DNA from: LGRD01 sp031382215
GTDB taxonomy: Bacteria > Pseudomonadota > Gammaproteobacteria > Burkholderiales > Burkholderiaceae_C
NCBI GenBank assembly: GCA_031382215.1
Contig: JANMYQ010000267.1
Coordinates: 1-33,547 of the forward strand
Direction: 5' to 3'
Length of the DNA: 33,547 bases
Shown here piece by piece: positions 6,726 through 14,653 of this stretch (positions within the stretch are counted from its first letter, which is position 1; every line of letters begins with the position of its first letter). Below the pieces are notes generated by a model that was given only the letters and a program-made list of their open reading frames with translations, was not told where the DNA came from and did no database searches. The position numbers and the translations under genes are program-made.

Positions 6726-8933
6726 ATGGCGAACCCCATCTCGCTCACTTCACCGCTGCCGCCCGAAGACCTGTTCTTCGAGGGCATGACCGCCAGCGCG
6801 GGCTTGAGCGTGCTGGGCGAAATGCAGTTGAGCCTGCTCAGCGAAAAGCCCGACCTCAAGCCGACCGACCTGCTGGGCAAGCCGGTGACGGTGCACGTGG
6901 TGCAGCCCGACGGCGAGAAGCGCCACTTCAACGGCATCATCAGCCGCTTCGGCGTGGGCAAACATGCCGGGCGCTACTTCGGCTACCAGGCCACCGTGAA
7001 GCCGTGGTTGTGGTTCCTGACCCGCACCACCGACTGCCGCGTGTTCCAGGACCAGTCGGTGCCCGACATCGTGAAGAAGGTGTTCGGCGACCACAGCGTG
7101 GCCAACTTCGAGTTCAAGCTGTTCCGCAGCTACGCGCCACGCACCTACTGCGTGCAGTACCGCGAGAGCGACTACGCCTTCGTGGCCCGGCTGCTGGAAT
7201 ACGAAGGCATCTACTGGTACTTTGAGCACACCGACGGCAAGCACAAGCTGATCCTGGTCGACTCGCAAACCGCGCACGACGCCGCGCCCGGCTACGAGAA
7301 GCTGCGCTACATCGAAGACCCGGCCCACGCGCCGCCCGAGAACGAGTACGTGGCGAACTGGGGCTCGAACCAGTCGGTTCGCACCGGCAAGGTGGTGCTG
7401 ACGAGTTACGACTTCGAGCGCCCGGCCACATCGCTCGAAGTAGAGAAGGTGCGCGACCGCAGCTACGACCTGTCGGACTTCGAACGTTTCGACTTCGAAG
7501 GCGACTATGTGCAGAAGGCCGACGGCACGCAGTGGGCCGAGAACCGGCTCGACGAGACGCAGGCGCGCTTTCACCAGAACCGCGGCAGCTCCAACGCCAA
7601 GGGGCTGGCGGTGGGCTGCACGTTTTCGCTCACGCACCACCCGGACGATGCGCACAACATTGCCTACCTGGTGACCGGCACCGACATTCGCGCCAAGGTC
7701 GGCATCTTCCAGTCGGGCGACGCCGGCAGCAGCTACGAGTGCGCGTTGCTGGCCATGCCCAGCGCCCAGCAGTTCAGGCCGCCGCGGCGCACCACCCGGC
7801 CGTTCGTGCAGGGCCCGCAATCGGCCGTGGTGGTGGGGCCGGCGGGTGAAGAGATCTACACCGACAAGTACGGCCGCGTGAAGGTGCACTTCTTCTGGGA
7901 CCGTGCCGGGCCCAAGACCGACAAGAGCTCTTGCTGGGTGCGCGTGAGCCACCCGTGGGCCGGCAAGAACTTCGGCGCCATCCACATCCCGCGCATCGGG
8001 CAAGAGGTGATCGTCGACTTTCTGGAAGGCGACCCCGACCAGCCGATCGTCATCGGCCGCGTCTACAACGCCGAGCAGATGCCGCCGTGGGACCTGCCCG
8101 CCAACGCCACGCAGTCGGGCATCCTCACGCGTTCGAGCAAGGGCGGCGGTTACGGCAACGCCAACGCGATCCGCTTTGAAGACAAGAAGGGCAGCGAGCA
8201 GCTCTGGATCCACGCCGAGAAGAACCAGGACATCGAGGTCGAGAACGACGAGACGCATTGGGTCGGGCATGACCGCACGAAGACCATCGACCATGACGAG
8301 ACGGTGCACGTGAAGCACGACCGTACCGAGACGGTGGACAACAACGAGACCATCACGATCGGGGTGGACCGGACCGAGAGCGTCGGCAAGAACGAGACCA
8401 TCAGCATCGGCGTGAACCGCAGCGAGACCGTGGGCGCCAACGAAACCATCCAGATCGGCGCCAACCGCAGCATCACCGTGGGCGCGAGCGAAACCGCCAC
8501 CGTGGCGCTGCAGCGCACGCACGCGGTGGGCGTGAACGAGAGCATCGCCATTGGTGCGGCGCAAGAAGTGGCGATCGGCGCGGCGCAGGCCATCACCGTG
8601 GGTGCCAACCAGTCCACCAGCGTCGGCGTGGACCAGAGCACCAGCGTCGGCTCGAACCGCGAGGTCACCGTCGGCAAGAACCAGAAGACTGCGGTGGGCG
8701 ATTCGCGCAGCACCTCGGTGGCCAAGGACGACGCGCTGAAGGTCGGCAAGACGCTGGTGATCGACGTGGCCGATTCGATCACCATCAAGACCGGCAGCGC
8801 GAGCATCACAATGAAGAAGGACGGCACGATCACGATCAAGGGCAAGGACATTTCGCTCGACGGCTCGGGCAAGATCAATGTCAAGGCCAGCAGCGACGTG
8901 GTGATCAAGGGCAGCAAGGTCGGCGTCAACTGA
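6726..8933 (+). CDS. vgrG: VgrG (TssI) T6SS spike protein
   Basis: A 735-residue spike protein; the trimer caps the Hcp tube and carries effectors. The N-terminal gp27-like part begins ISLTSPLPPEDLFFEGMTAS and contains the CVQYRESDYAFVARLLEYEGIYW hallmark region (about 137-160). The gp5/OB-fold follows, with DKYGRVKVHFFWDR and SCWVRVSHPWAGKNFG. The Vgr core follows (GYGNANAIRFEDKKGSEQL), then a long C-terminal beta-helix needle from about residue 515 built of eight-residue repeats such as ETxxIGxN and RSxTVGxN. It ends in SKVGVN without a catalytic extension, so it is a structural VgrG that relies on adaptors. Downstream genes follow at short spacing as one operon with DUF6484, DUF2169 and the PAAR-like effector. 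Confidence 0.97.
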   Translation: MANPISLTSPLPPEDLFFEGMTASAGLSVLGEMQLSLLSEKPDLKPTDLLGKPVTVHVVQPDGEKRHFNGIISRFGVGKHAGRYFGYQATVKPWLWFLTRTTDCRVFQDQSVPDIVKKVFGDHSVANFEFKLFRSYAPRTYCVQYRESDYAFVARLLEYEGIYWYFEHTDGKHKLILVDSQTAHDAAPGYEKLRYIEDPAHAPPENEYVANWGSNQSVRTGKVVLTSYDFERPATSLEVEKVRDRSYDLSDFERFDFEGDYVQKADGTQWAENRLDETQARFHQNRGSSNAKGLAVGCTFSLTHHPDDAHNIAYLVTGTDIRAKVGIFQSGDAGSSYECALLAMPSAQQFRPPRRTTRPFVQGPQSAVVVGPAGEEIYTDKYGRVKVHFFWDRAGPKTDKSSCWVRVSHPWAGKNFGAIHIPRIGQEVIVDFLEGDPDQPIVIGRVYNAEQMPPWDLPANATQSGILTRSSKGGGYGNANAIRFEDKKGSEQLWIHAEKNQDIEVENDETHWVGHDRTKTIDHDETVHVKHDRTETVDNNETITIGVDRTESVGKNETISIGVNRSETVGANETIQIGANRSITVGASETATVALQRTHAVGVNESIAIGAAQEVAIGAAQAITVGANQSTSVGVDQSTSVGSNREVTVGKNQKTAVGDSRSTSVAKDDALKVGKTLVIDVADSITIKTGSASITMKKDGTITIKGKDISLDGSGKINVKASSDVVIKGSKVGVN

Positions 8934-8947
8934 GCAGGGCAACAACG

Positions 8948-9505
8948 ATGGGAATGCTGGAAGACCCGTTCGGCCCGCTGGCCGCCGACACGCTGGCAGG
9001 CGACCCGCTTGCCAGTGATGTGCAAGCCGATGCGTTTGCGCTGCTGCAGGACCGCGAGGTGCGCGCGCAACACTCGGCGCCGTTGTTGCTGGCGCCGGTG
9101 CTCGCCACGCTGCACGGCTTCGACCTGCTCGACCAGCCGCAACTGACCGGCCTGCCCGGCAGCCCGGGCCAGGTGATTGCTGCGCGCTCCGCCGTGGCCT
9201 TGCGCCGGGCGATGGTGGGCAGCGAGGTGCTGGTGGTCTTCATCGACGGCGACTTGCGCCAACCCGTGATCACCGGCGTGCTGCTGACCCCGGCCGTGAC
9301 TGTGGCCGCGCAGGCGCCGGGGGTAGCGGTGCAGGTGGACGGCGAACGCCACGTCATCAGCGCCGAGCGCGAGATCGTGCTGCGCTGCGGCGACGCCAGC
9401 ATCACGCTCACGCGGGCGGGCAAAGTCATCATCAAGGGCAACTACATCTTGAGCCGCTCGACCGGCTACAACAAGATCAAGGGTGCCGCGATCGACATCA
9501 ACTGA
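8948..9505 (+). CDS. DUF6484 domain protein, VgrG-associated
   Basis: A 185-residue protein of the type annotated DUF6484. Residues about 75-118 form an OB-like strand region (ARSAVALRRAMVGSEVLVVF, then DLRQPVITGVLL). The C-terminal half resembles the end of a VgrG needle: VDGERHVISAEREIVLRCGD, SITLTRAGKVIIKGNYI and a final KGAAIDIN. These proteins are repeatedly found directly behind vgrG and are thought to belong to spike or effector assembly; their exact role is not established. It starts 15 bases after the vgrG stop and is followed after 21 bases by the DUF2169 gene. Confidence 0.8.
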   Translation: MGMLEDPFGPLAADTLAGDPLASDVQADAFALLQDREVRAQHSAPLLLAPVLATLHGFDLLDQPQLTGLPGSPGQVIAARSAVALRRAMVGSEVLVVFIDGDLRQPVITGVLLTPAVTVAAQAPGVAVQVDGERHVISAEREIVLRCGDASITLTRAGKVIIKGNYILSRSTGYNKIKGAAIDIN

Positions 9506-9526
9506 GCGCGCAAGGGCACGCCGACG

Positions 9527-10588
9527 ATGTGGCAGGTCGACAACCGAACCCCTTTTGCCGCAGAGCGTGGCTGGGTGCGCGACCGCGACGGTGCCGAGAT
9601 CTGGCTGGTGGCGGTGAAGGCCACGTTCGACATTCTTCCCGACGGCAGCACTGAAGTCGCCAAGGAACAGCCGCCCGTGCTGCGCCTGCCCGAGCACCAC
9701 GGCGAGCCGGGCAAGAGCAGCATCAAGTACGACGCCGACCTGGTGCTGACCAAGCGCACCACCGACATCATTGTCGTCGGCGACGCATACGCGCCCGCCG
9801 GCCACACCGTGACGCAGACCGACGTGGGTTTCATGGTCGGCCCGGTGAAGAAGGTCTTGCGAGTGATCGGCGACCGAACCTGGAACGGTGGCAGGCCGAG
9901 CGAGCCGCAGCCGTTCGAGAAGATGCCGCTGGTCTACGAGCGCGCTTTCGGCGGCGTGGATGGCAAGTCCGAACAGCCCGACAAGGACTGGGACTGGCGC
10001 AACCCGGTGGGCACCGGCTTTGCGGTGAAGGCCGAGCATGCTGACGGCCAACGCCTGCCGAACATCGAAGACCCGAACGCGCTGTTCGCCCGCTGGGACG
10101 AGCGGCCCGCACCGGCCGGCTTTGGCGCCATCGCCAGCCACTGGCAACCCCGTGTGGGATTTGCCGGCACCTACGGCGACCACTGGATGAAGACGCGCCA
10201 GCCACTGCTGGCCGAAGACCTGGACGACCGCTTCTTCCAATGCGCCCCGGCCGACCAGCAATCGCACGAGTTCCTGCGCGGCGGCGAGCCTGTGGTGCTG
10301 TTGAACCTGAGCCCGCGCGGGCGCATCCAGTTCACGCTGCCAAAGATCTACCTCGGCTTTGAAACGCGCTTCTACGACGGCAGCCGCGAGATCCACAAGC
10401 AGCGCGCGCTGCACACCGTGATCCTCGAACCCGACCACGAGACTGGCCCGCGCGTGAGCCTGTTGTGGCACAGCGCGCTGCCGTGCCACTTCAAGGTGCA
10501 GAAGCTGGAGCGCACGATCGTCACGCTGAAGGCCGACCGGAGCACCGGTGAGGCGCAGCCGAACGAACACGACATGGAGTTGAGCTGA
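9527..10588 (+). CDS. DUF2169 T6SS effector adaptor/chaperone
   Basis: A 353-residue protein matching the DUF2169 pattern: N-terminal MWQVDNRTPFAAERGWVRD, then LVAVKATFDILPDG, KSSIKYDADLVLTKRTTDI, the conserved VIGDRTW, and MPLVYERAFGG about residue 145. Known family behaviour: DUF2169 proteins load PAAR/DUF4150-type effectors onto their cognate VgrG, as described for the Agrobacterium Tde2 effector. That fits the order here: vgrG, DUF6484, DUF2169, KS-like, DUF4150 effector. No signal or membrane segment is seen; it acts in the cytoplasm. One base separates it from the next gene, so translation is likely coupled. Confidence 0.9.
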   Translation: MWQVDNRTPFAAERGWVRDRDGAEIWLVAVKATFDILPDGSTEVAKEQPPVLRLPEHHGEPGKSSIKYDADLVLTKRTTDIIVVGDAYAPAGHTVTQTDVGFMVGPVKKVLRVIGDRTWNGGRPSEPQPFEKMPLVYERAFGGVDGKSEQPDKDWDWRNPVGTGFAVKAEHADGQRLPNIEDPNALFARWDERPAPAGFGAIASHWQPRVGFAGTYGDHWMKTRQPLLAEDLDDRFFQCAPADQQSHEFLRGGEPVVLLNLSPRGRIQFTLPKIYLGFETRFYDGSREIHKQRALHTVILEPDHETGPRVSLLWHSALPCHFKVQKLERTIVTLKADRSTGEAQPNEHDMELS

Positions 10589-10589
10589 C

Positions 10590-11645
10590 ATGGCCGAGCG
10601 CGTCGTCATCGTTGCACTGGGCGCCTGCACGCCGGTGGGGCGCGACGCCTGGTCCAGTGCCGCAGCGGTGCGCGCCGGCATCAGCGGTTTCGGGCAGCAT
10701 CCCTACATGATCGACAGCGCCGGCGAGCCGATGCGCGCGGCCATCGCGCCGTGGATCGACATCGGCCTGAGCGGTGCCGACCGGCTGGAGGCGCTGTTGT
10801 TCCCGGCCATCGAACAAGTGCTTGAGCCGATCACGCCGCCGCGCGAGGAACCGCTTCGGATGGCCATCTCGCTGGGCCTGCCGAGCCCGCGACCCGGCCT
10901 GCCCGAAGACATTCAGCGCCAGATGATGAGCCGCATCAACAAGCGCTTTGCGCCGCAGTTCAGCAGTGCGGCCTCGTTCTGTGCCGGCCACGCGGCGGGT
11001 TTGATCGCGTTGCAGGCAGCAGCCGCGAAACTGGGGCAGGGGGCGCTCGATGCGTGCGTGGTCGCCGGGGTCGACAGCTACATCGAAGCCGAAACGCTGG
11101 AGTGGCTGGAAGAGAACGACCAACTGCACAGCGCCGGGCCGCTGAACAATGCCTGGGGCTGCATTCCGGGTGAGGCTGGTTCGGCGCTGCTGCTGATGCG
11201 CGAGTCGGTCGCCGTGGCGGCGGCGCTTCAACCGCTGGCGTTGGTGCTGGGCTCGGGTTCGGCCACCGAGCCGAAACGGATCAAGACCGAGACGGTGTGT
11301 ATCGGCGAAGGCCTGACGCAGGCCTTCAGGGCCACGCTCGCGGCCTTGCCCGCGGGGAGCCGGATCACCGATGTCTACTGCGACATGAACGGCGAACCGT
11401 ACCGCGGCGACGAGTTCGGCTTCACCGCGTTGCGCACCAAGGAGTGCTTCGAATCGGCGTCCGACTTCGTCGCACCGGCGGATTGCTGGGGCGACGTGGC
11501 GGCGGCGGGCGGTGCGCTGCACGTGATGCTGGCCACGGTGGCCGGGCGCAAAGGCTACGCCAACGGCAACCTCGCCTTCGCGTGGGCCAGCGCCGAGATG
11601 GGCGAGCGCGCAGCGGCGCTGATCGCCACGGGCGGGAGGGCGTAG
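10590..11645 (+). CDS. Degenerate beta-ketoacyl-synthase (thiolase-fold) protein of the VgrG operon
   Basis: A 351-residue thiolase-fold protein. The N-terminus VVIVALGACTPVGRDAW and the segment AASFCAGHAAGLIALQ (Cys131 at the nucleophile position), then ACVVAGVDSYIE, align with ketoacyl synthases. The catalytic histidine motifs are changed: the usual EAHGTGT region reads DVYCDMNGEPYRGDE, and the usual GH before GAAG reads WGDVAAAGGALH. It therefore keeps Cys but seems to lack both His needed for decarboxylative condensation. Such proteins are often encoded between DUF2169 and DUF4150 genes and may act as a scaffold or adaptor. At about 350 residues it is shorter than the roughly 410 of FabF. 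Fatty-acid synthesis is unlikely from the context. Confidence 0.75.
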   Translation: MAERVVIVALGACTPVGRDAWSSAAAVRAGISGFGQHPYMIDSAGEPMRAAIAPWIDIGLSGADRLEALLFPAIEQVLEPITPPREEPLRMAISLGLPSPRPGLPEDIQRQMMSRINKRFAPQFSSAASFCAGHAAGLIALQAAAAKLGQGALDACVVAGVDSYIEAETLEWLEENDQLHSAGPLNNAWGCIPGEAGSALLLMRESVAVAAALQPLALVLGSGSATEPKRIKTETVCIGEGLTQAFRATLAALPAGSRITDVYCDMNGEPYRGDEFGFTALRTKECFESASDFVAPADCWGDVAAAGGALHVMLATVAGRKGYANGNLAFAWASAEMGERAAALIATGGRA

Positions 11646-11647
11646 AC

Positions 11648-12673
11648 GTGCCGGTCACTGTCAAGGTCAACGGCGCCGCCAATTCGCTGGTCCACAAGGG
11701 CAGCAGCGGCATCTCCATCGCCACCATTCCTGACGTCTGCAAGACGCCTTCACCCGGCGGCCCGATCCCGATTCCCTACCCGAACATCTCGCAGTCGATC
11801 ACCCTCGACAAGGGCACCACCACCGTCAAGGCCGACGGCGGCATGATGATTGCGACTAAGGGATCGGAGTTCTCGTTGTCGAATGGAGACAACCCCGGCG
11901 TGGCGGGAGGAGTGAAGTCGTCGACCTTCATGAAGGAGAGTACTTGGATCTTGTACTCGTTCGACGTGAAGATGGATGGGAGCAACGCCTGCCGGTTGAC
12001 GGACAAGAAGTTTCAGAATCATGAGAACACGGCCGACATGGGCGGGACCCTGCAGATCCCCACCGTCGTGCTGTCTGGAACTTCGCAGGAAGACCTGGAG
12101 AATCTTGCCGACGAATGCAACAAGAAGACCAATGACGCCAATGGCAAATGTCCCGACGGCCCGAAAGGACAGGACTGCACAACGCTGGGCACGGCGAAGC
12201 ACAAGTGCTGCGAGAACGCCATCAAGGAACACAACAAGAAGAATCCGAGTGCGAACCCTGCCTTGGCGTCAGAGCAGGGCTTCGCCAAGGACGGCACGCC
12301 CTTGACGGAGCAGATGACGGCCAATGCGCGCAGCCAGGCCAACACGGCGTACAACCAGGCCATGCAATCGCGTCTGGCCAGCTATCCTTCCAGCATGCCC
12401 TCGGGCCTTGCTGCGAGCACGGCAAAGCGCGCGCTTCGTTCCGCAGGTACGTGGTGGAGCGCCTACAAGAGCGCCGGTGGGGCGCACTTCATTGCCGACG
12501 TGCTGGTCCATGAACCGCCCCCCCCGGCGACGAAGGCGAACATCAAGAAGGCTTACGATTTCAAGTTCAACTGCGCCGACGAGGGCCACATGTCCACGCG
12601 ACAGAAGGAGAACTACCAGTCTTACTCGGGGAAGACGCCCAAGGTCATACACAAGGACGGCCGCAAGTGCTGA
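11648..12673 (+). CDS. DUF4150 (PAAR-like) T6SS effector with C-terminal PD-(D/E)xK nuclease-like toxin
   Basis: A 341-residue protein starting at GTG 11648, with GGGAGGG about seven bases upstream. Residues 1-140 are a PAAR-like DUF4150 domain (VTVKVNGAANSLVHKGSSG, TPSPGGPIPIPYPN, GTTTVKADGG, SNGDNPGVAGGV) that tips the VgrG spike. A Cys-rich linker follows (C157, C168, C177, C187, C188). The C-terminal toxin part shows FIADVLVHE (Asp284), AYDFKFNC (Asp304-x-Lys306) and TRQKENYQSY (Gln319, Tyr323), the D...(D/E)xK...Q layout of PD-(D/E)xK nucleases such as VRR-Nuc-like toxins. The downstream DUF3396 gene supports a toxin. DNase activity is inferred. Codon use is visibly less GC-rich than in vgrG, suggesting a swapped toxin tip. 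Confidence 0.78.
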   Translation: MPVTVKVNGAANSLVHKGSSGISIATIPDVCKTPSPGGPIPIPYPNISQSITLDKGTTTVKADGGMMIATKGSEFSLSNGDNPGVAGGVKSSTFMKESTWILYSFDVKMDGSNACRLTDKKFQNHENTADMGGTLQIPTVVLSGTSQEDLENLADECNKKTNDANGKCPDGPKGQDCTTLGTAKHKCCENAIKEHNKKNPSANPALASEQGFAKDGTPLTEQMTANARSQANTAYNQAMQSRLASYPSSMPSGLAASTAKRALRSAGTWWSAYKSAGGAHFIADVLVHEPPPPATKANIKKAYDFKFNCADEGHMSTRQKENYQSYSGKTPKVIHKDGRKC

Positions 12674-12682
12674 CGATCGGCG

Positions 12683-13618
12683 ATGGACGGGATTGAGAAC
12701 CAACTTTTGGGCCGCGACGGCGAGGTCGTCGCTCGCGCCAACTTGACGCTTTGCTTTTTCGGGAAGACCGACGCGCCAAGTTGGAGCAAGGCGGGGCGCG
12801 CTGCGCTCGACGCATGGCACGGGCAAGTCCCAGCCGGAGCGCTGACCTGGGCCTCGCTCGGGGCCAGTTCATCGAAGTACACCGCGGCAGGCCCTGGAAT
12901 CCTTGCCAAGTGTTCCAAGCAACTCCAGTCAGGTAAGTCCACTGCATCAAAGAGCAACTCGCTGTTTCTGCGTGGGCCCCAAATGCACGGTGCCGACTAC
13001 GAGTTCAACTGGACTTACCTGAAGGACGCCGCCGACCCTGAGGCGAACGGCGCGAACCTGCTGGAGATGCGGTTCCCTGTTGAACATCTGAAAGCGCTTG
13101 GCTGTAACTCCTTCGTCGAGTGGTTGAGCCGAGTGGCCGCTCCAGTGCCGTTCGACAGCGGCTACGTGGCCTTCAGTTGGAGCCCGGCAAGGGAGTCGAC
13201 CGAGAGTCAAGCCGGCAAGCGCCTGGGTGCGCTGGCGCTCCGCCACGCAGGTTTGGATGTATCAATCAACCGATCCACGCACTTCGAGATCGCTCGCCGG
13301 TGTCGTGGCGCCCAATGGATGGTCTTCCTGAGCGACGGGCTGGTGCAGCGTGTCGGCGGCATAGGCGCATTGGCAGGCAGCTTGACGCGGGATGGGCACG
13401 TTGATCAATGTGGCGGCGGCGTCATGATTCGGACTTCGGTTGAGCCCCGCACGGGAGACACCAACCGCAATGACAAGCTGACTGACATGCAGCCGCTGGC
13501 GCGCCTGCTTGAACCGATCACCTACTTCGGGGACTACAGCCTCGACATTCTCTTCAACGACGACGAAGACATGCGTCATCGCTGGGAGCGACGCTACTTG
13601 GACCAGTCAGGCGCGTGA
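12683..13618 (+). CDS. DUF3396 type VI immunity family protein
   Basis: A 311-residue protein with the DUF3396 pattern: VPFDSGYVAFSWSPAR (155-170), RCRGAQWMVFLSDGLV (206-221), GGIGALAGSL, GGGVMIR (244-250) and the conserved GDTNRNDKL (258-266), then ARLLEPI. DUF3396 proteins are described as immunity partners of T6SS nuclease toxins, which fits the PD-(D/E)xK effector encoded just upstream with nine bases between. It has no signal peptide, consistent with protecting the cytosol. It probably binds and blocks the toxin domain of the upstream effector. Codon use resembles that of the effector rather than of vgrG. Confidence 0.83.
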   Translation: MDGIENQLLGRDGEVVARANLTLCFFGKTDAPSWSKAGRAALDAWHGQVPAGALTWASLGASSSKYTAAGPGILAKCSKQLQSGKSTASKSNSLFLRGPQMHGADYEFNWTYLKDAADPEANGANLLEMRFPVEHLKALGCNSFVEWLSRVAAPVPFDSGYVAFSWSPARESTESQAGKRLGALALRHAGLDVSINRSTHFEIARRCRGAQWMVFLSDGLVQRVGGIGALAGSLTRDGHVDQCGGGVMIRTSVEPRTGDTNRNDKLTDMQPLARLLEPITYFGDYSLDILFNDDEDMRHRWERRYLDQSGA

Positions 13619-13623
13619 GCTAG

Positions 13624-14394
13624 ATGCTTTCCACGGCTTTCGACCTTCCCTACTCCGTACAGCTAGGAGCGCACTCGATTCGCGGCGCGTCGGTGGGTGG
13701 AGACATTCGTGTCGTTGTCACGTTTCATCCTGGTGCCGAAACGACTGCGCTGATCGCAGACGTGGAGGAGGTGATCCATGCGTTTGACCGGTTGGCCGAG
13801 ACCGGCGCTCTTGCCGGCCAAGCTCTCCATCCTGTCGACTCCCGCATCGCCGACGTTGAAAGGCTGCAAGGAACTGCCGGAGGGTGGCTGCTAAGGGGGT
13901 GCTGGGTCGATGCACGATCCTGGGTTGTTCTCGCCAACTGGTTGCGCGGCGTGAGGCAGCCTCGCGCGATTGAGTCGGTAACGATAGGTGACTCGCCCTT
14001 GGCTCCGATCACCCACGACCACCTCACTGAACAGTATCCGGGGCTTTCGAGTTCAAGCTCCGCAACGGTCGATGTGCCCTCTCAGTTTGGCGAGGACATT
14101 CGCATTTTTATCGCGCCCGAGCGTGACTTGGCCGAGCCTGAACTGACCGACCTGATGAATCGCCTGGCAACCTGCGCGACCGCGATTTCCTTGGGCGCGT
14201 ACGGTCAGGAACCCAGTCTCGTGCGGCCTTATGGCTGCACGTTCGACGATGAGTTTGACACTGTCGCGGGCGAAGTCGCGTTCTGTATTCGGCGCCTCAG
14301 AGCCGACCCTGCGGCGGCGCTCGGTTTGCTGAACGCATGTATCGCGCACTTCGCCGAAGCGCAGGTTCGAGTCCGCATCAGACTTGAGGGCTGA
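13624..14394 (+). CDS. Hypothetical protein, possible second immunity or accessory factor
   Basis: A 256-residue protein that I do not recognise. It begins five bases after the DUF3396 stop, so it is in the same transcript. There is no signal peptide or membrane helix. It has two strand-rich halves: GDIRVVVTFHPGAETTALIADVEEV near the start, and GEDIRIFIAPERDLAEPELTDLMNRL near residue 155. The similarity of these two phrases hints at an internal duplication. Trp/aromatic residues cluster at 90-110 (GGWLLRGCWVDARSWVVLANWL). Position directly behind an effector/immunity pair suggests a second immunity protein or an orphan one; function is otherwise unknown. Confidence 0.65.
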   Translation: MLSTAFDLPYSVQLGAHSIRGASVGGDIRVVVTFHPGAETTALIADVEEVIHAFDRLAETGALAGQALHPVDSRIADVERLQGTAGGWLLRGCWVDARSWVVLANWLRGVRQPRAIESVTIGDSPLAPITHDHLTEQYPGLSSSSSATVDVPSQFGEDIRIFIAPERDLAEPELTDLMNRLATCATAISLGAYGQEPSLVRPYGCTFDDEFDTVAGEVAFCIRRLRADPAAALGLLNACIAHFAEAQVRVRIRLEG

Positions 14395-14653
14395 GTGAAG
14401 CAAGCATTCCCAGCCTACGGTGGTCGTTGAGCCCGAACGCCGCTGCACATCGAACCGACTGCGCCGATAGTGCTAGCAGATGAGCACCTGCAATTCGACC
14501 ACGGCGTCGATCAGTACTTTAAGGTCGAGAGATTTCGCTGCGGCCACGGTGGACCAAGCAACGATGAAGATTGGGGTCAGGTCTTGCCATTCGCTTCGCG
14601 AGTGGACTGAGCACCGCCTCTACACTTCCTTCAGACGGACTCGGAGGTGGTCA
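14395..14653 (+). other. Intergenic region, end of VgrG operon to abortive-infection gene
   Basis: This 259-base gap marks the boundary between the T6SS operon and the accessory genes. An ATG at 14480 is in frame with the downstream gene but has no ribosome site, and its translation looks non-coding. A sequence around 14570-14591 (ATTGGGGTCAGGTCTTGCC and two more bases) resembles short REP-type palindrome arms I have seen near REP-associated transposases, but only one arm is present. No convincing terminator is visible. Confidence 0.35.

Noticed and set aside
8250..8720. Regular short repeats that might suggest a CRISPR or satellite array
   Set aside because: They encode the eight-residue beta-helix repeats of the VgrG needle; the DNA repeats are imperfect and in frame, with no spacer structure.
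6750..8945. Long - strand open frame (731 codons) opposite vgrG
   Set aside because: A mirror of the repetitive VgrG needle; its repeats come from the sense strand and no family is recognisable.
8150..10681. Very long - strand open frame (843 codons) across vgrG, DUF6484 and DUF2169 genes
   Set aside because: It is antisense to three recognised genes, and its translation is low-complexity Ala/Val/Arg/Leu without motifs, as expected from GC-rich codons read backwards.
14570..14591. Possible REP/transposase-associated palindrome arm
   Set aside because: Only one arm is present, there is no second copy in the window and no transposase nearby.
14480..14653. N-terminal extension of the abortive-infection gene from ATG 14480
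   Set aside because: No ribosome site, composition unlike coding sequence, and the conserved family start follows a strong GGAGGTGG at 14643-14650.
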